64,000 nt of DNA, from positions 744,001-808,000 of the forward strand of contig JACKJR010000001.1 in the NCBI GenBank assembly GCA_020637855.1, read 5' to 3'. Every line of letters begins with the position of its first letter. Positions within the stretch are counted from its first letter, which is position 1. This DNA is from Rhodobiaceae bacterium (GTDB taxonomy: Bacteria; Pseudomonadota; Alphaproteobacteria; Rhizobiales; Tepidamorphaceae). The notes under the pieces were generated by a model. It was not told the origin of the DNA, did not search any database, and saw only the letters and a list, made by a program, of their open reading frames with translations. The translations under genes were made by a program, and so were the position numbers. Below, in pieces: positions 6,419-16,500 of this stretch.

Positions 6419-7993
6419 TCAGGCGAACCACCAACGTTCGACCGCGCGGAAGCCGTCCAGCGTCCAGTTGGCGCCAACCTGCTCGGGATGCGCGATCTTG
6501 TCTGTATGCGCCATCACGTAGCTGGCGAACATCGGAATGACGACGCCGCCTTCGGTGCGCAGGATGTCCTGCATTTCGACATACATCGCACGCCGCTTGT
6601 CCTCGTCGAGTTCGGACCGCGCCTCGACCATGAGTTTGTTGAACTTCTCGTGGTCCCAGAACGTGTCGTTCCACTTTGCGCCTGCGGCGTAAGCGGTGGT
6701 GAACATCCAGTCCTCGGTCGGGCGCCCGCCCCAGTAGACGGCGCAGAACGGCTTCTTCATCCACACGTCCGACCAGTAGCCGTCATTGGGTTCGCGCACC
6801 GGCTTGATGTTTATGCCGGCCTTCGCGGCGCTGGCCTGATACAGGACCGCCGCATCGACGGCTCCGCCGAAGGCGGCGTCCGAAGCCGACAGCGAGACAT
6901 CCAGTTTGTCGAGACCGGCCTGCTTCAGATAGTACTTGGCCTTGTCGGGATCGTAGCTGTTCTGCTCGATGTCGTCGGCGTGGTAGCGGTTGGACTGGCC
7001 GATCGGGTGGTCGTTGCCGATCACGCCGTAGCCGAACAGGATCTTGTCGACCAGCTCCTGCCGGTTGACCGCGTGTTTGAGGGCGAGCCGCACGTTGTTG
7101 TCATTGAACGGCGCTGCGCGGGTATCCATTGCGAAGGTGTAGTGCTGGGTGCCAGCGGAGGCCAGAACCTTGACGCCGGGTGCGCGCTCCAGAAGCTTGA
7201 CCGTCTTCAGATCGACCGCGTTGATCACGTCGACCGTGCCGGTCAGCAGTGCGGACTGGCGTGCTGCCGGATCGAGGATGGCAAGCAGCTGTACGCCGTC
7301 GAAATGGGCCCGGTCCGATTTCCAGTAGTTCGGGTTACGGGTCAGTTCGGCGCTGACACCCGGCTCATAGGCCGTTACCTTGTACGGCCCGCAGCCGTTG
7401 GCGCTCTTGATGTCGATGGCCTCGCCACTCGCGGGCATCACCGGCAGGTGATAGTCGCTCATCACGAACGGGAAGTCGGCATTGCCGGCTTCGAGCGAGA
7501 TGACGACGGTATCACCATCGGCCTTGATCTCGGTGATCGGATCGACGAACGGCTTTGCTGCCGACGTGCTGTTCTCGCCGCGGTGATAGTTCAGTGAGGC
7601 GATGACATCCTCAGGCGTGACTTCGCCGCCTTCATGGTACGCGACGCCCTTGCGGATCTTGAAGGTCCATGTCTTGGCGTCGGGCGATGCTTCCCAGCTT
7701 TCGGCAACTTCGCCAATCAGCGATCCGTCCGCGGCGACCTCGGTCAGGTAGCCGTGACGGGCCGTGGCGAAGACCTGGACATACTGGTTGTCCCACTTGC
7801 CGGGATCGTAATTGTCGGACGTGTTGCCGGCCGCAATGCCGATCCGCAGCGTGCCGCCCTTCTTGGGCTCCGCCGCCGCGCGGCGCGTGCCATAGGGCAA
7901 AATCAGCGCCGCTGCACCCAGCGCGGTGGTGCCACGCAAAATGCCGCGCCTTGAGATCGATGTATCTGTGATGAATCCGCTGGATTTGCTCAT
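6419..7993 (-). CDS. Family 5 (peptide/nickel-type) ABC substrate-binding protein with Tat signal
   Basis: This 524-residue periplasmic binding protein has a twin-arginine signal peptide (SRRGILRG at residues 14-21, followed by a hydrophobic stretch). The mature start KKGGTLRIGIA is typical of the DppA/OppA/NikA family. Family signatures include LAESWEASPDAKTWTF-like blocks early on and the NVRLALKHAVNRQEL block near residue 300. No permease or ATPase gene adjoins it, so it must work with transporter parts coded elsewhere. It is divergent from choline sulfatase, and a long palindrome in the shared promoter suggests joint control, hence an osmolyte or choline-related ligand is a reasonable guess. 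It has its own terminator. Confidence 0.88.
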   Translation of the reverse strand: MSKSSGFITDTSISRRGILRGTTALGAAALILPYGTRRAAAEPKKGGTLRIGIAAGNTSDNYDPGKWDNQYVQVFATARHGYLTEVAADGSLIGEVAESWEASPDAKTWTFKIRKGVAYHEGGEVTPEDVIASLNYHRGENSTSAAKPFVDPITEIKADGDTVVISLEAGNADFPFVMSDYHLPVMPASGEAIDIKSANGCGPYKVTAYEPGVSAELTRNPNYWKSDRAHFDGVQLLAILDPAARQSALLTGTVDVINAVDLKTVKLLERAPGVKVLASAGTQHYTFAMDTRAAPFNDNNVRLALKHAVNRQELVDKILFGYGVIGNDHPIGQSNRYHADDIEQNSYDPDKAKYYLKQAGLDKLDVSLSASDAAFGGAVDAAVLYQASAAKAGINIKPVREPNDGYWSDVWMKKPFCAVYWGGRPTEDWMFTTAYAAGAKWNDTFWDHEKFNKLMVEARSELDEDKRRAMYVEMQDILRTEGGVVIPMFASYVMAHTDKIAHPEQVGANWTLDGFRAVERWWFA

Positions 7994-8104
7994 TTCGGGT
8001 TCCCTGTGTCTCTGGATATTTTGGAGCAGTCCGGACGGCTCCCGCCCCGGGCCGTCACATAACGCACGCGCATGTCAGTATTATAGAGCAAGGATAGCGT
8101 CGCG

Positions 8105-8132
8105 GTTTTTGATTGACCCGTCAACCAAAAAC
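8105..8132. promoter_or_regulatory. 28-bp palindromic operator, BetI-like, between SBP and choline sulfatase genes
   Basis: Arms GTTTTTGATTGAC (8105-8117) and GTCAACCAAAAAC (8120-8132) are complementary at 12 of 13 positions around CC. The core TTGATTGA..CGTCAA resembles the known BetI operator of choline-responsive genes. It lies about 110 bp from each divergent start. No betI gene is in the window. Confidence 0.55.
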
Positions 8133-8245
8133 AGTTTTTGTAACAAACACAACCTGTTGGCCTAGGGTGGCGTCGTGAATTTCGCGCCATTTTGCGCAAG
8201 CGGAATGCCTGCCGGGACATCCAGCCCGCAGGTCGAGAGGGCACC

Positions 8246-9754
8246 ATGACCAAACCGAATATCCTGATCCTGATGGTTGATCAGCTGAACGGAACTTTGT
8301 TTCCGGATGGTCCTGCCGAATGGCTGCATGTGCCCAACCTGCGCGCACTCGCGCAACGTTCGGTGCGTTTTCCCAATACCTATACGGCATCGCCTCTATG
8401 CGCGCCGGGCCGTGCGTCCTTCATGTCGGGGCAGTTGCCGCGCCGTACCCGTGTCTATGACAATGCGGCGGAATTTGCCTCCGACATCCCGACTTACGCC
8501 CATCACCTGCGCAGGGCGGGATACCAGACCTGCCTGTCGGGCAAGATGCATTTCGTCGGTCCCGACCAGTTGCATGGCTTCGAGGAACGTCTGACGACGG
8601 ACATCTATCCCGCCGATTTCGGCTGGACGCCGGACTACCGCAAGCCCGGTGAGCGCATCGACTGGTGGTATCACAATATGGGGTCGGTTACGGGGGCCGG
8701 TGTCGCCGAGATTTCCAACCAGATGGAATATGATGACGAGGTTGCCTATCACGCCACGCGAAAGCTCTACGATCTCGCCCGTGGCCACGACGAAAGGCCC
8801 TGGTGCCTGACGGTCAGTTTCACGCACCCGCATGACCCATATGTGGCAAGGCGCAAATACTGGGACCTCTACGCAGATTGCGAGCACCTGCTGCCGCAAG
8901 TGCCGGCGATGGCCTATGAGGATCACGATCCCCATTCGAAGCGCATCTTCGATGCCAACGACTGGCGCAGCTTCAACATCACGGATGAGGATATCCGCCG
9001 TTCGCGTCGCGCCTATTTCGCCAATATCTCCTATCTGGATGACAAGATCGGCGACATTCTTGCGACCCTTGAGGCGACCCGCCAGGAGGCGGTGATCGTC
9101 TTCGTGTCGGATCACGGCGACATGCTTGGCGAGCGCGGGCTGTGGTTCAAGATGAACTTCTTCGAAGGGTCGTCACGCGTGCCCTTGATGATTTCGGGGC
9201 CCGGCCTCAAGCCGCAGCGCATCGACGAGAACGTCTCCACGATGGATGTCGGTCCCACGCTCGCCGCCATGGTCGACGCGAATATCTACGATGTCCTGAG
9301 ATGGACCGACGGTGAGAGCCTCCTCGGCCTGATCAACGGCAAGAGGCGCGAGACGCCGGTGCTGATGGAATACGCCGCCGAAGCATCCGAAGCACCGTTG
9401 GTCTGCGTGCGCTCGGGACCCTACAAATACGTCCATTGCGAACTCGATCCGCCGCAGCTTTACGATCTTGCCAACGACCCGCACGAAAGGGTCAATCTTG
9501 CCGGCGACCCCGCTCACGCGACGGTCGAGAGGATGTTCGCCGAGGATGTTGCCCGGCGCTGGGACATGGCGCGTTTCGATGCTGAAGTGCGCGAAAGTCA
9601 GGCGCGGCGTTGGGTCGTTTACGAGGCGCTGCGCAACGGCGCTTATTTCCCGTGGGATTTCCAGCCGCTCCAGAAGGCCAGCGAACGTTACATGCGCAAC
9701 CATATGGACCTGAACGTGGTCGAGGAAAACCAGCGTTTCCCGCGCGGGGAGTAA
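8246..9754 (+). CDS. betC: Choline-sulfatase
   Basis: A 502-residue type I sulfatase of the BetC subfamily, which hydrolyses choline-O-sulfate to choline and sulfate, feeding glycine-betaine synthesis and sulfur supply. The N-terminal metal-site block reads NILILMVDQLNGT. The formylglycine signature is SPLCAPGRASFMSG (Cys about residue 54 within CAPGR). The SDHGDMLGERG block (~residue 290) carries further metal ligands. The C-terminal segment with SERYMRNHMDLN is typical of choline sulfatases. The ATG at 8246 behind GAGAGGGC is preferred to 8192, which lengthens the protein beyond the family norm. A formylglycine-generating enzyme must be coded elsewhere. No betA, betB or betI adjoins. Confidence 0.88.
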   Translation: MTKPNILILMVDQLNGTLFPDGPAEWLHVPNLRALAQRSVRFPNTYTASPLCAPGRASFMSGQLPRRTRVYDNAAEFASDIPTYAHHLRRAGYQTCLSGKMHFVGPDQLHGFEERLTTDIYPADFGWTPDYRKPGERIDWWYHNMGSVTGAGVAEISNQMEYDDEVAYHATRKLYDLARGHDERPWCLTVSFTHPHDPYVARRKYWDLYADCEHLLPQVPAMAYEDHDPHSKRIFDANDWRSFNITDEDIRRSRRAYFANISYLDDKIGDILATLEATRQEAVIVFVSDHGDMLGERGLWFKMNFFEGSSRVPLMISGPGLKPQRIDENVSTMDVGPTLAAMVDANIYDVLRWTDGESLLGLINGKRRETPVLMEYAAEASEAPLVCVRSGPYKYVHCELDPPQLYDLANDPHERVNLAGDPAHATVERMFAEDVARRWDMARFDAEVRESQARRWVVYEALRNGAYFPWDFQPLQKASERYMRNHMDLNVVEENQRFPRGE

Positions 9755-9843
9755 GGCTGCCTCGGCGTGAACAAACTCCTTTCACAACTGCATGGCTCTA
9801 TTGTGTCCTGATTGCCCGTCTCCGGGATGATCATGCAAAAAGC

Positions 9844-10551
9844 ATGGCGATGACCAACATTCCCGATTCACTGGTATCAATCGACGAGGGGCTTTGGTGC
9901 GTCGAGTCCCATTTTACCGCCCTCGGCTGCAAGGGCTCGCTCCGCATGACGATCATTGCAGCCGGGGAGGGGCTGTCGCTTTATTCACCTGTCCACCTGG
10001 AGGCAGAAGACCTCGCCGCAATCCGTAGGCTTGGAGATGTCGGGACCATCATCGCGCCAAACCTTTATCACCACATGTTCTTGCGCGAAGCGGTTGGTCA
10101 CTTTCCGCAGGCACGCGTTCTGATACCCAAAGGGCTGGAGGCCAAGATTGGACGGATCGGGCGGTCACAAATAGTCACGCCGCAGGCGTTGCCCGATCTC
10201 GGCGGCGATATCGAGTCATTCAGCTTTTCCGGCCACGGCTTGCGCGAAACCCTGCTTTTTCACAAGCCGACCGGCACGCTGATCACCGCCGACATGCTGT
10301 ATAATTACAGGGAAGAACATTATCTCGCCGAGAAGACATTCTTTCGCCTGATCGGCTGTTACGGAAAGCCCGGCCTTGCATTTTATCATCGCTTTGCGAT
10401 TCAGGATAAAGGCAATGTCCGTGAGCTTATTCGTTGGGTGACGGCACGCGGCGTAAGGCGCATTGTCATGAGCCACGGCAGGATATTCGAGCATGCAGAC
10501 GCCGGGCAAATATTTGCCGGTATCTGGGAGAAGCACGCCCCAGGGTCATGA
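9844..10551 (+). CDS. DUF4336 domain-containing protein
   Basis: A 235-residue soluble protein of the DUF4336 family, which is distantly related to the metallo-beta-lactamase fold. Typical elements are the early segment with SPVHL, the NLYHHMFL block and the late IVMSHGRIFEH stretch that holds a conserved His. No enzymatic activity is established. Two in-frame ATGs (9844 and 9850) are both possible and neither has a strong ribosome site. It follows choline sulfatase by 89 bp on the same strand, so co-transcription is possible, but no functional link is evident. No signal peptide or membrane segment is seen. Confidence 0.7.
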   Translation: MAMTNIPDSLVSIDEGLWCVESHFTALGCKGSLRMTIIAAGEGLSLYSPVHLEAEDLAAIRRLGDVGTIIAPNLYHHMFLREAVGHFPQARVLIPKGLEAKIGRIGRSQIVTPQALPDLGGDIESFSFSGHGLRETLLFHKPTGTLITADMLYNYREEHYLAEKTFFRLIGCYGKPGLAFYHRFAIQDKGNVRELIRWVTARGVRRIVMSHGRIFEHADAGQIFAGIWEKHAPGS

Positions 10552-10569
10552 CCCCAGGCGCTGCTCAGT

Positions 10570-10683
10570 TCAGTAGATAGCCGAAGGTTGGTTTCGTGAC
10601 GTGAAAATCTGCATGCTGCTGGTGCCGTAGCGGATGCTGATGGCATCGCTCAGGATAAGTGCCAAGATTCCGCGCGTCGCCAT
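10570..10683 (-). CDS. Possible 37-residue small protein
   Basis: A short frame starts ATG at 10683 behind a strong AGGAGAG site at 7-8 bases and ends in TGA. The residues begin MATRGILALILSDAISI and so are mildly hydrophobic. It lies 70 bp downstream of aroQ on the same strand. The ribosome site is the only real support. No family is recognised, and it may be fortuitous. Confidence 0.3.
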   Translation of the reverse strand: MATRGILALILSDAISIRYGTSSMQIFTSRNQPSAIY

Positions 10684-10753
10684 TCGCTTGCTCTCCTGCG
10701 TTTTCACGCAAGCGTGCCTTGCACAAGGAATTATGAAAACCCCTGAGCGGGTG

Positions 10754-11194
10754 TCAGGCGGTGACCAGCTTTGCAGCTCGCTGCAGCGCCAGCAGATACC
10801 CTTGTGTGCCGCAGCCGGCGATGACCGCATCGGCACGCCCCGACACATAGGAATGGTGCCGGAAGGCTTCACGCTTGTGAACGTTGGAGATATGCACTTC
10901 GATCACTGCGCCATCGAAGGCGTTGAGCGCATCGAGAATGGCAACCGAGGTGTGGGTGAATGCGGCCGGATTGATGACGATTGCGGCTGCTTCGCCGCGC
11001 GCCTGCTGAATCCAGTCGACAAGCTGATGCTCGGCATTCGATTGATGAAAGCGGATGTCGAGCCCGAGATCGCGACCCGTTTCCCGGCAAGCGGCTTCCA
11101 CGTCGGCAAGCGTCTCATGGCCATAGACATCCGGCTCGCGTTGCCCGAGCAGGTTCAGGTTGGGGCCGTTCAGGACGTATACGATCGAAGTCAC
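10754..11194 (-). CDS. aroQ: Type II 3-dehydroquinate dehydratase
   Basis: A 146-residue protein of the normal AroQ length. It dehydrates 3-dehydroquinate to 3-dehydroshikimate in the shikimate pathway and forms cytosolic dodecamers. The opening block VLNGPNLNLLGQREPDVYG holds the catalytic Arg and Tyr on the flexible lid. INPAAFTHTSVAILDAL supplies the substrate-binding Asn and the His, and EVHISNVHKREAFRHHS is the last active-site block. It lies 100 bp downstream of aroE on the same strand, so the two consecutive pathway steps are probably co-transcribed. Confidence 0.95.
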   Translation of the reverse strand: MTSIVYVLNGPNLNLLGQREPDVYGHETLADVEAACRETGRDLGLDIRFHQSNAEHQLVDWIQQARGEAAAIVINPAAFTHTSVAILDALNAFDGAVIEVHISNVHKREAFRHHSYVSGRADAVIAGCGTQGYLLALQRAAKLVTA

Positions 11195-11294
11195 GGGGTC
11201 TTTGCCTTTAGGTCTCTGCGCAGCCGCAGCAATAGCAGAAAATACTCTACAAATTGAAAAGACGCATGTTCTGAGGCGCTTGCCGCATGGAAGG

Positions 11295-12116
11295 TCAGGT
11301 CAGCGGGACGGTGAGGTCCGCGATGACGGGGGCTGTGTCGGGGCGCACGCCACGCCACCATGCGAAGGCCTCGGCTGCCTGCTCGACCAGCATGCCGACG
11401 CCATCAACTAGAGCCGCCGCGCCGCTGCCGCGCGCAAGCTGCAGGAACGGCGTCATCCCCTTGCCGTACATCATGTCGTAGGCGAGGCAGCCTTTGGCAA
11501 AGACGTCCGGCGCCAGCGGCGGCATATTGCCATGCAGGCTGGCCGATGTCGCGTTGATGACGAGGTCGAAATGCTCTGCCGCAAGGTCGTCATAGCCCGA
11601 GGCGGCGATATCCGCGAAAGGCGCGAAGGCAGCTTTCAGGTCCAGCGCCTTTGCTGCCGTGCGGTTGACGATCGCCAGTGTCTCCGGTCCGGCCTCCAGG
11701 ATCGGCAGGATCGCGCCGCGTGAAGCGCCGCCCGCACCCACCAGCAACACCTTGCGCCCGGCAATTGTAAAACCGTGGTTGATCTCGATATCGCGCACGA
11801 TGCCGACGCCATCGAAGTTCTCCGCCAGGATTTGCTCTCCTTCGACTTTGATGCAGTTGGTCGCGCCGGCAAGCTCGGCATGACGCGAGCGCGATGTGGC
11901 AAGTGCAAGCGCGTCGAGCTTGAAGGGTACGGTGATGTTGAAGCCCTTTCCGCCGGCCTCGGCAAATTCACAAACGGCCTCTTTCAACCCGCCGACGGGT
12001 GCTTCAATCGCTTCATAGCTGATGTCCTGACCCGTCTGACGGGCGAACGCCATGTGGATGTGCGGAGACTTCGAATGGCTTACCGGATTGCCGAATACGG
12101 CATATCTGTCGGTCAT
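11295..12116 (-). CDS. aroE: Shikimate dehydrogenase (NADP+)
   Basis: A 273-residue AroE that reduces 3-dehydroshikimate to shikimate. The N-terminal substrate block GNPVSHSKSPHIH has the two binding serines. The catalytic Lys lies in NITVPFKLDAL, and the coenzyme motif GAGGASRG is near residue 128. Position-specific oddity: the usual NTDG motif that carries the catalytic Asp reads NFDG, keeping Asp but replacing Thr with Phe. The C-terminal DGVGMLVEQAAEAF block is complete. The gene starts at the edge of a 293-bp intergenic stretch (12117-12409) in which I see no clear feature, and is followed by aroQ. Confidence 0.93.
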   Translation of the reverse strand: MTDRYAVFGNPVSHSKSPHIHMAFARQTGQDISYEAIEAPVGGLKEAVCEFAEAGGKGFNITVPFKLDALALATSRSRHAELAGATNCIKVEGEQILAENFDGVGIVRDIEINHGFTIAGRKVLLVGAGGASRGAILPILEAGPETLAIVNRTAAKALDLKAAFAPFADIAASGYDDLAAEHFDLVINATSASLHGNMPPLAPDVFAKGCLAYDMMYGKGMTPFLQLARGSGAAALVDGVGMLVEQAAEAFAWWRGVRPDTAPVIADLTVPLT

Positions 12117-12409
12117 GACGGGCGCTCATGAGGTGCGATGGTGATCGGACCCGCACTCAAAGCAGCAAAGCTGCAGCATTGCAATTGCATCAGGCCGAAA
12201 CGGAATTTTCCCGCTGCAATACACATCATTCGGGTTCGGGAAGCTATTCCCGTCCTGGCCGCCTGTCCTATATGCTGCGATGCAAAACCAGATGAAACAT
12301 ATGCTTCCGAAAGTCAGGGGCTGATGCACGGCAGCCATGCATCATCTTGGCTAACAACACGGCCTGTCGCATGGCAAAGCCGTGTCCGGAGAGATTCAAG
12401 GAGCTTTTG

Positions 12410-13549
12410 ATGCCTTTAATTTGCCGGGCGCGGTCCCTCGCTTTGGTTGCCTTTGTGGCGTTGACCCTCTTGCCGGGTTCACCCGACGCGCATGCGCAGG
12501 GAGCCCCACCGCCTACGAAGGTGACGGTGGTGACGGTTGAGCCGCAAACCGTGACCCTGACGGCAACATTGCCGGGTCGTGTCGTGGCGTCCGGTGTCGC
12601 GCAGGTGCGCCCGCAGGTCAGCGGTATCGTTACCGAGCGCAGGTTCGAGGAGGGCAGTGACGTCAAGGTTGGCGATGAACTCTATCTGATCGATCCCGAG
12701 ACATACCGGGTCCGCGTCGTGGCTGCGCAAGCCCAGCTTGCCCAGGCCGAAGCGCAGTTGCGCGCTGCCGAGCGCGAGGCTGATCGCTACAAGGAACTGC
12801 TCGCCCGAAAGGTCGCCAGCCAGAGCACCTTCGACGACGCGCTCGCAGCCAAGGAAACCGCCGCCGCTGCCGTTGATGTCGCAAAGGCCGATCTCCTTGC
12901 CGCCGAGATCGACAAGGAACGCACGACGGTCCGCGCACCGCTATCCGGCGTGATCGGACGCTCTCTGACGACGCGCGGCGCGCTCGTCACCAATGGTCAG
13001 GCCGATCCGCTCGCGGTGATCCGCACCATCGATCCCGTCTTCGTCGATGTGACGCAATCCGCTGCCGAGCTCATCGAATGGCAGCGCGGCATCACCGCGC
13101 GCAAGCTTGAGGGCGCCAAGCAGGACGTTTCTCTCAAACTCGCCGATGGCAACGAATACGAGCATACCGGTTCGCTCAAGGCTGCCGACCCTTACGTCGA
13201 TGAACTGACCGGCGTCGTGACGCTTCGGCTCCAGTTCTCCAATCCAGACAGGCTGCTTCTTCCCGGCATGTACGTGCAGGTTGAGATGCCGCAAGGCGTG
13301 CTGCGCGATGTGTTCCTGGTTCCCCAGGAAGGCGTCACCCGCGATCAGCGCGGCCGACCGACAGCGCTCGTGGTCAATGCCGAGAATGTTGTCGAGCAGA
13401 AACAGCTGACGGTGTCGCGGGCCCGCGATTCATACTGGATCGTTACGGGCGGACTTGCCGCCGGCGATCGCATCATCGTCGAAGGGCTGCAGAAGACCCG
13501 GGCCGGCGCGACCGTCGAGCCGGAAGAGCGCCAGGCCAAGGCAAGCTGA
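12410..13549 (+). CDS. RND efflux periplasmic adaptor (membrane fusion) protein
   Basis: This 379-residue protein links an inner-membrane RND pump to an outer-membrane channel. A signal peptide (residues ~1-30, ending AHAQ) is followed by the first half of the lipoyl domain (QVRPQVSGIVTERRFEEGSDVKVGD). Then come an Ala/Glu-rich coiled coil (~90-150), the second lipoyl half (TVRAPLSGVIGRS), and the barrel and membrane-proximal domains. There is no lipobox Cys, unlike AcrA, so it is probably a soluble periplasmic protein. AAGGAG precedes the ATG at 12410; the longer upstream frame is rejected. It is coupled to the pump gene 23 bp downstream. No outer-membrane TolC-like gene or local TetR/LysR regulator adjoins. 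Confidence 0.92.
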   Translation: MPLICRARSLALVAFVALTLLPGSPDAHAQGAPPPTKVTVVTVEPQTVTLTATLPGRVVASGVAQVRPQVSGIVTERRFEEGSDVKVGDELYLIDPETYRVRVVAAQAQLAQAEAQLRAAEREADRYKELLARKVASQSTFDDALAAKETAAAAVDVAKADLLAAEIDKERTTVRAPLSGVIGRSLTTRGALVTNGQADPLAVIRTIDPVFVDVTQSAAELIEWQRGITARKLEGAKQDVSLKLADGNEYEHTGSLKAADPYVDELTGVVTLRLQFSNPDRLLLPGMYVQVEMPQGVLRDVFLVPQEGVTRDQRGRPTALVVNAENVVEQKQLTVSRARDSYWIVTGGLAAGDRIIVEGLQKTRAGATVEPEERQAKAS

Positions 13550-13572
13550 GCGGCAGACAGGACAACATATAA

Positions 13573-16500
13573 ATGGCGCGTTTCTTCATCGACCGGCCCG
13601 TTTTCGCGTGGGTGATCGCGATCCTGATAATGGGGATCGGGATATTGTCTGTCCTTGCCTTGCCGGTGGCGCAATACCCGGAGATTGCGCCGCCGTCGGT
13701 CAGCGTATCGGCAACTTATCCCGGAGCTTCGGCCGAGACGGTCGAGAACACGGTGACGCAGATCATCGAACAGCAGATGACCGGCCTCGATGGCTTGCGG
13801 TATTTCAGCTCCAGCTCAACCTCTGCAGGTGCGGCCACGGTCACGCTGACGTTCGAAACCGGAACCGACGCCGACATTGCCCAGGTCCAGGTCCAGAACA
13901 AGGTTTCGCAGGCAACCGCGTTGCTGCCCGAGGTCGTGCAGCGACAGGGCGTCACGGTGCGTAAGTCGTCCGCCGGCTTCCTGATGGTCATCGGCCTAAT
14001 TTCCGAGACCGGCGACATGGAGCAGGTCGATCTGTCCGACTACCTGTCCTCGAATATCGTTGAGGAAATCAGCCGCATCGACGGTGTCGGCAACGTTCGG
14101 GTCTTCGGCTCGCCCTACGCCATGCGCATCTGGCTCGATCCTTCCAAACTCGCTGCCTACGAGTTGACGCCCGGCGATGTCGTGACCGCCGTTTCCGCCC
14201 AGAACACGCAGATTTCCGCCGGTCAGTTCGGCTCGCTGCCCTCGGTCGAGGGCCAGCAGCTCAATGCCGTTATCACCGCCCAGTCGCTGCTGACGAAGCC
14301 TGCCGATTTCGAACAGATCGTTCTACGCGCGCAGACCGATGGCGGTCTCGTGCTGCTCAAGGATGTCGCCAAGGTCGAGATCGGAGCGGAACGCTACGAA
14401 ACCATCGCCCGCTTCAACGGGCGGCCCGCAGCCGGTATCGCAATTCAGCTTGCCAGCGGCGCAAACGCGCTTGAAACGGCGGACCGTGTCCGTGCCCGGA
14501 TAGAGGAACTCAAACAGTTCTTCCCCGATGGCGTTGTCTACACCATTCCCTACGACACCACGCCCTTCGTGCGCATTTCGATTGAAGAAGTGGTCAAGAC
14601 GCTGTTCGAGGCGATCGGCCTCGTCTTCCTCGTCATGCTGGTGTTCCTCGGCAACATCCGGGCAACGCTGATCCCGACCCTTGCCGTTCCCGTCGTCCTG
14701 CTCGGCACCTTCGCGGTGCTGGCCGCCTTCGGGTACTCGATCAACACGCTGACCATGCTGGCCATGGTGCTGGCGATCGGCCTTCTGGTCGACGATGCCA
14801 TCGTCGTCGTCGAGAACGTCGAGCGCATCATGGAGCAGGAGGGCCTGCCTCCGCGCGAGGCGACGCGCAAGTCGATGGATCAGATCACCGGCGCGCTCAT
14901 CGGTATCGCCGTCGTTCTGTCGGCGGTGTTCGTGCCGATGGCGTTCTTCGGCGGTTCCACCGGCGTGATCTACCGGCAGTTCTCCGTCACCATCGTCTCG
15001 GCGATGTTTCTGTCGGTGGTCGTGGCGCTGACGCTGACGCCGGCGCTTTGCGCCTCTCTGCTAAAAGCCAACGGGACACATGAAAAAGGCGGTTTCTTCG
15101 GCTGGTTCAACCGCAGCTTCACGGCCCTGACCAACCGTTACGGGGCCAGCGTCGGCTGGATAACCGCAAGGCCGCTGCGGATCATGGTGATCTACCTGGT
15201 TCTTGTCGCGGGCATGGCGGGGCTGTTCATGCGCACGCCGACCGGCTTCCTGCCCGACGAGGATCAGGGCATCATGTTCGTCTTCGTGCAGGGGCCATCG
15301 GGCGCGACGGCGGAGCGCACGCTTCAGACCATGAAGCGCATCGAGGATCATTTCCGCAATAACGAGAGCGAAAACGTCCAGGCCGTCTTCACCGCTGTGG
15401 GCTTCAGTTTTGCCGGCTCCGGGCAGAACGTCGGTATCGGCTTCGTGCGCTTGAAGGACTGGTCCGAGCGCACCCGTCCCGATCAGGCCGTGAAGGCCAT
15501 TGCCGGGCGCGCTTTCGGCGCCTTCAGCCAGATCCGGGATTCCTTCGTGTTCCCAGTTGTGCCGCCGGCGGTGCGCGAACTTGGCAATGTCAGCGGCTTC
15601 GACGTCTATCTGCAGGCGCGCGGCGGCCAGACGCATGAAGAACTGCTTGCCTCTCGCAATCAGATGCTTGGTATGGGCACACAGAGCCCGCTGATAGGGT
15701 CGATCCGCCCCAACGGTCTTGAGGACGCCTCCCAGTTCAACCTCGAAATCGACTGGCGCAAGGCGGGAGCCATGGGCGTCACTGCAAGCGATGTCAGCTC
15801 GCTGCTGGCGATCGCCTGGGCAGGGCGCTACGTCAACGATTTCGTTGATCGCGGCCGCATCAAGAAGGTTTACGTCCAGGGTCAGTCGGACGCCCGCAGG
15901 AATCCATCCGACATCGAGCGTTGGCGTGTGCGAAACGCCACGGGCGGGCTGGTGCCGTTCTCCAACTTTGCCGAAGGAAACTGGCGGTTCGGGCCGCAGG
16001 GCCTCTACCGCTACAACGGCGTTCCGGCGATGCAGTTGCAGGGCACGCCGAAAGGAACGACGACGACCGGCGAGGCCATGGACGAGATGGAGCGCCTGGG
16101 TGGCCAGTTGCCCGGCGGTTACAACCTGTCATGGACCGGCTTGTCGCTGGAGGAGCGCCAGACCAGCGGCCAGGCACCCTTGCTGTATGCCCTGTCGCTG
16201 GCGGTCGTTTTCTTAAGCCTTGCAGCGCTTTACGAAAGCTGGACGATCCCTGCCGCCGTGATGATGGCGATGCCGATCGGCGTGTTCGGTGCATTGTTCG
16301 CCGCGTGGCTCGGCGGGCATTCCAACGATGTCTTCTTCCAGGTTGCGATCCTCACCACCATCGGCCTTACGGGTAAGAACGCGATCCTGATCGTGGAATT
16401 CGCCCGCGACCGGCAGGAGGCGGGCGATGATCTCTTCACCGCCGTGCGCGAGGCGGCGCGGCTGCGTTTCCGTCCGATCCTGATGACATCGATGGCATTT

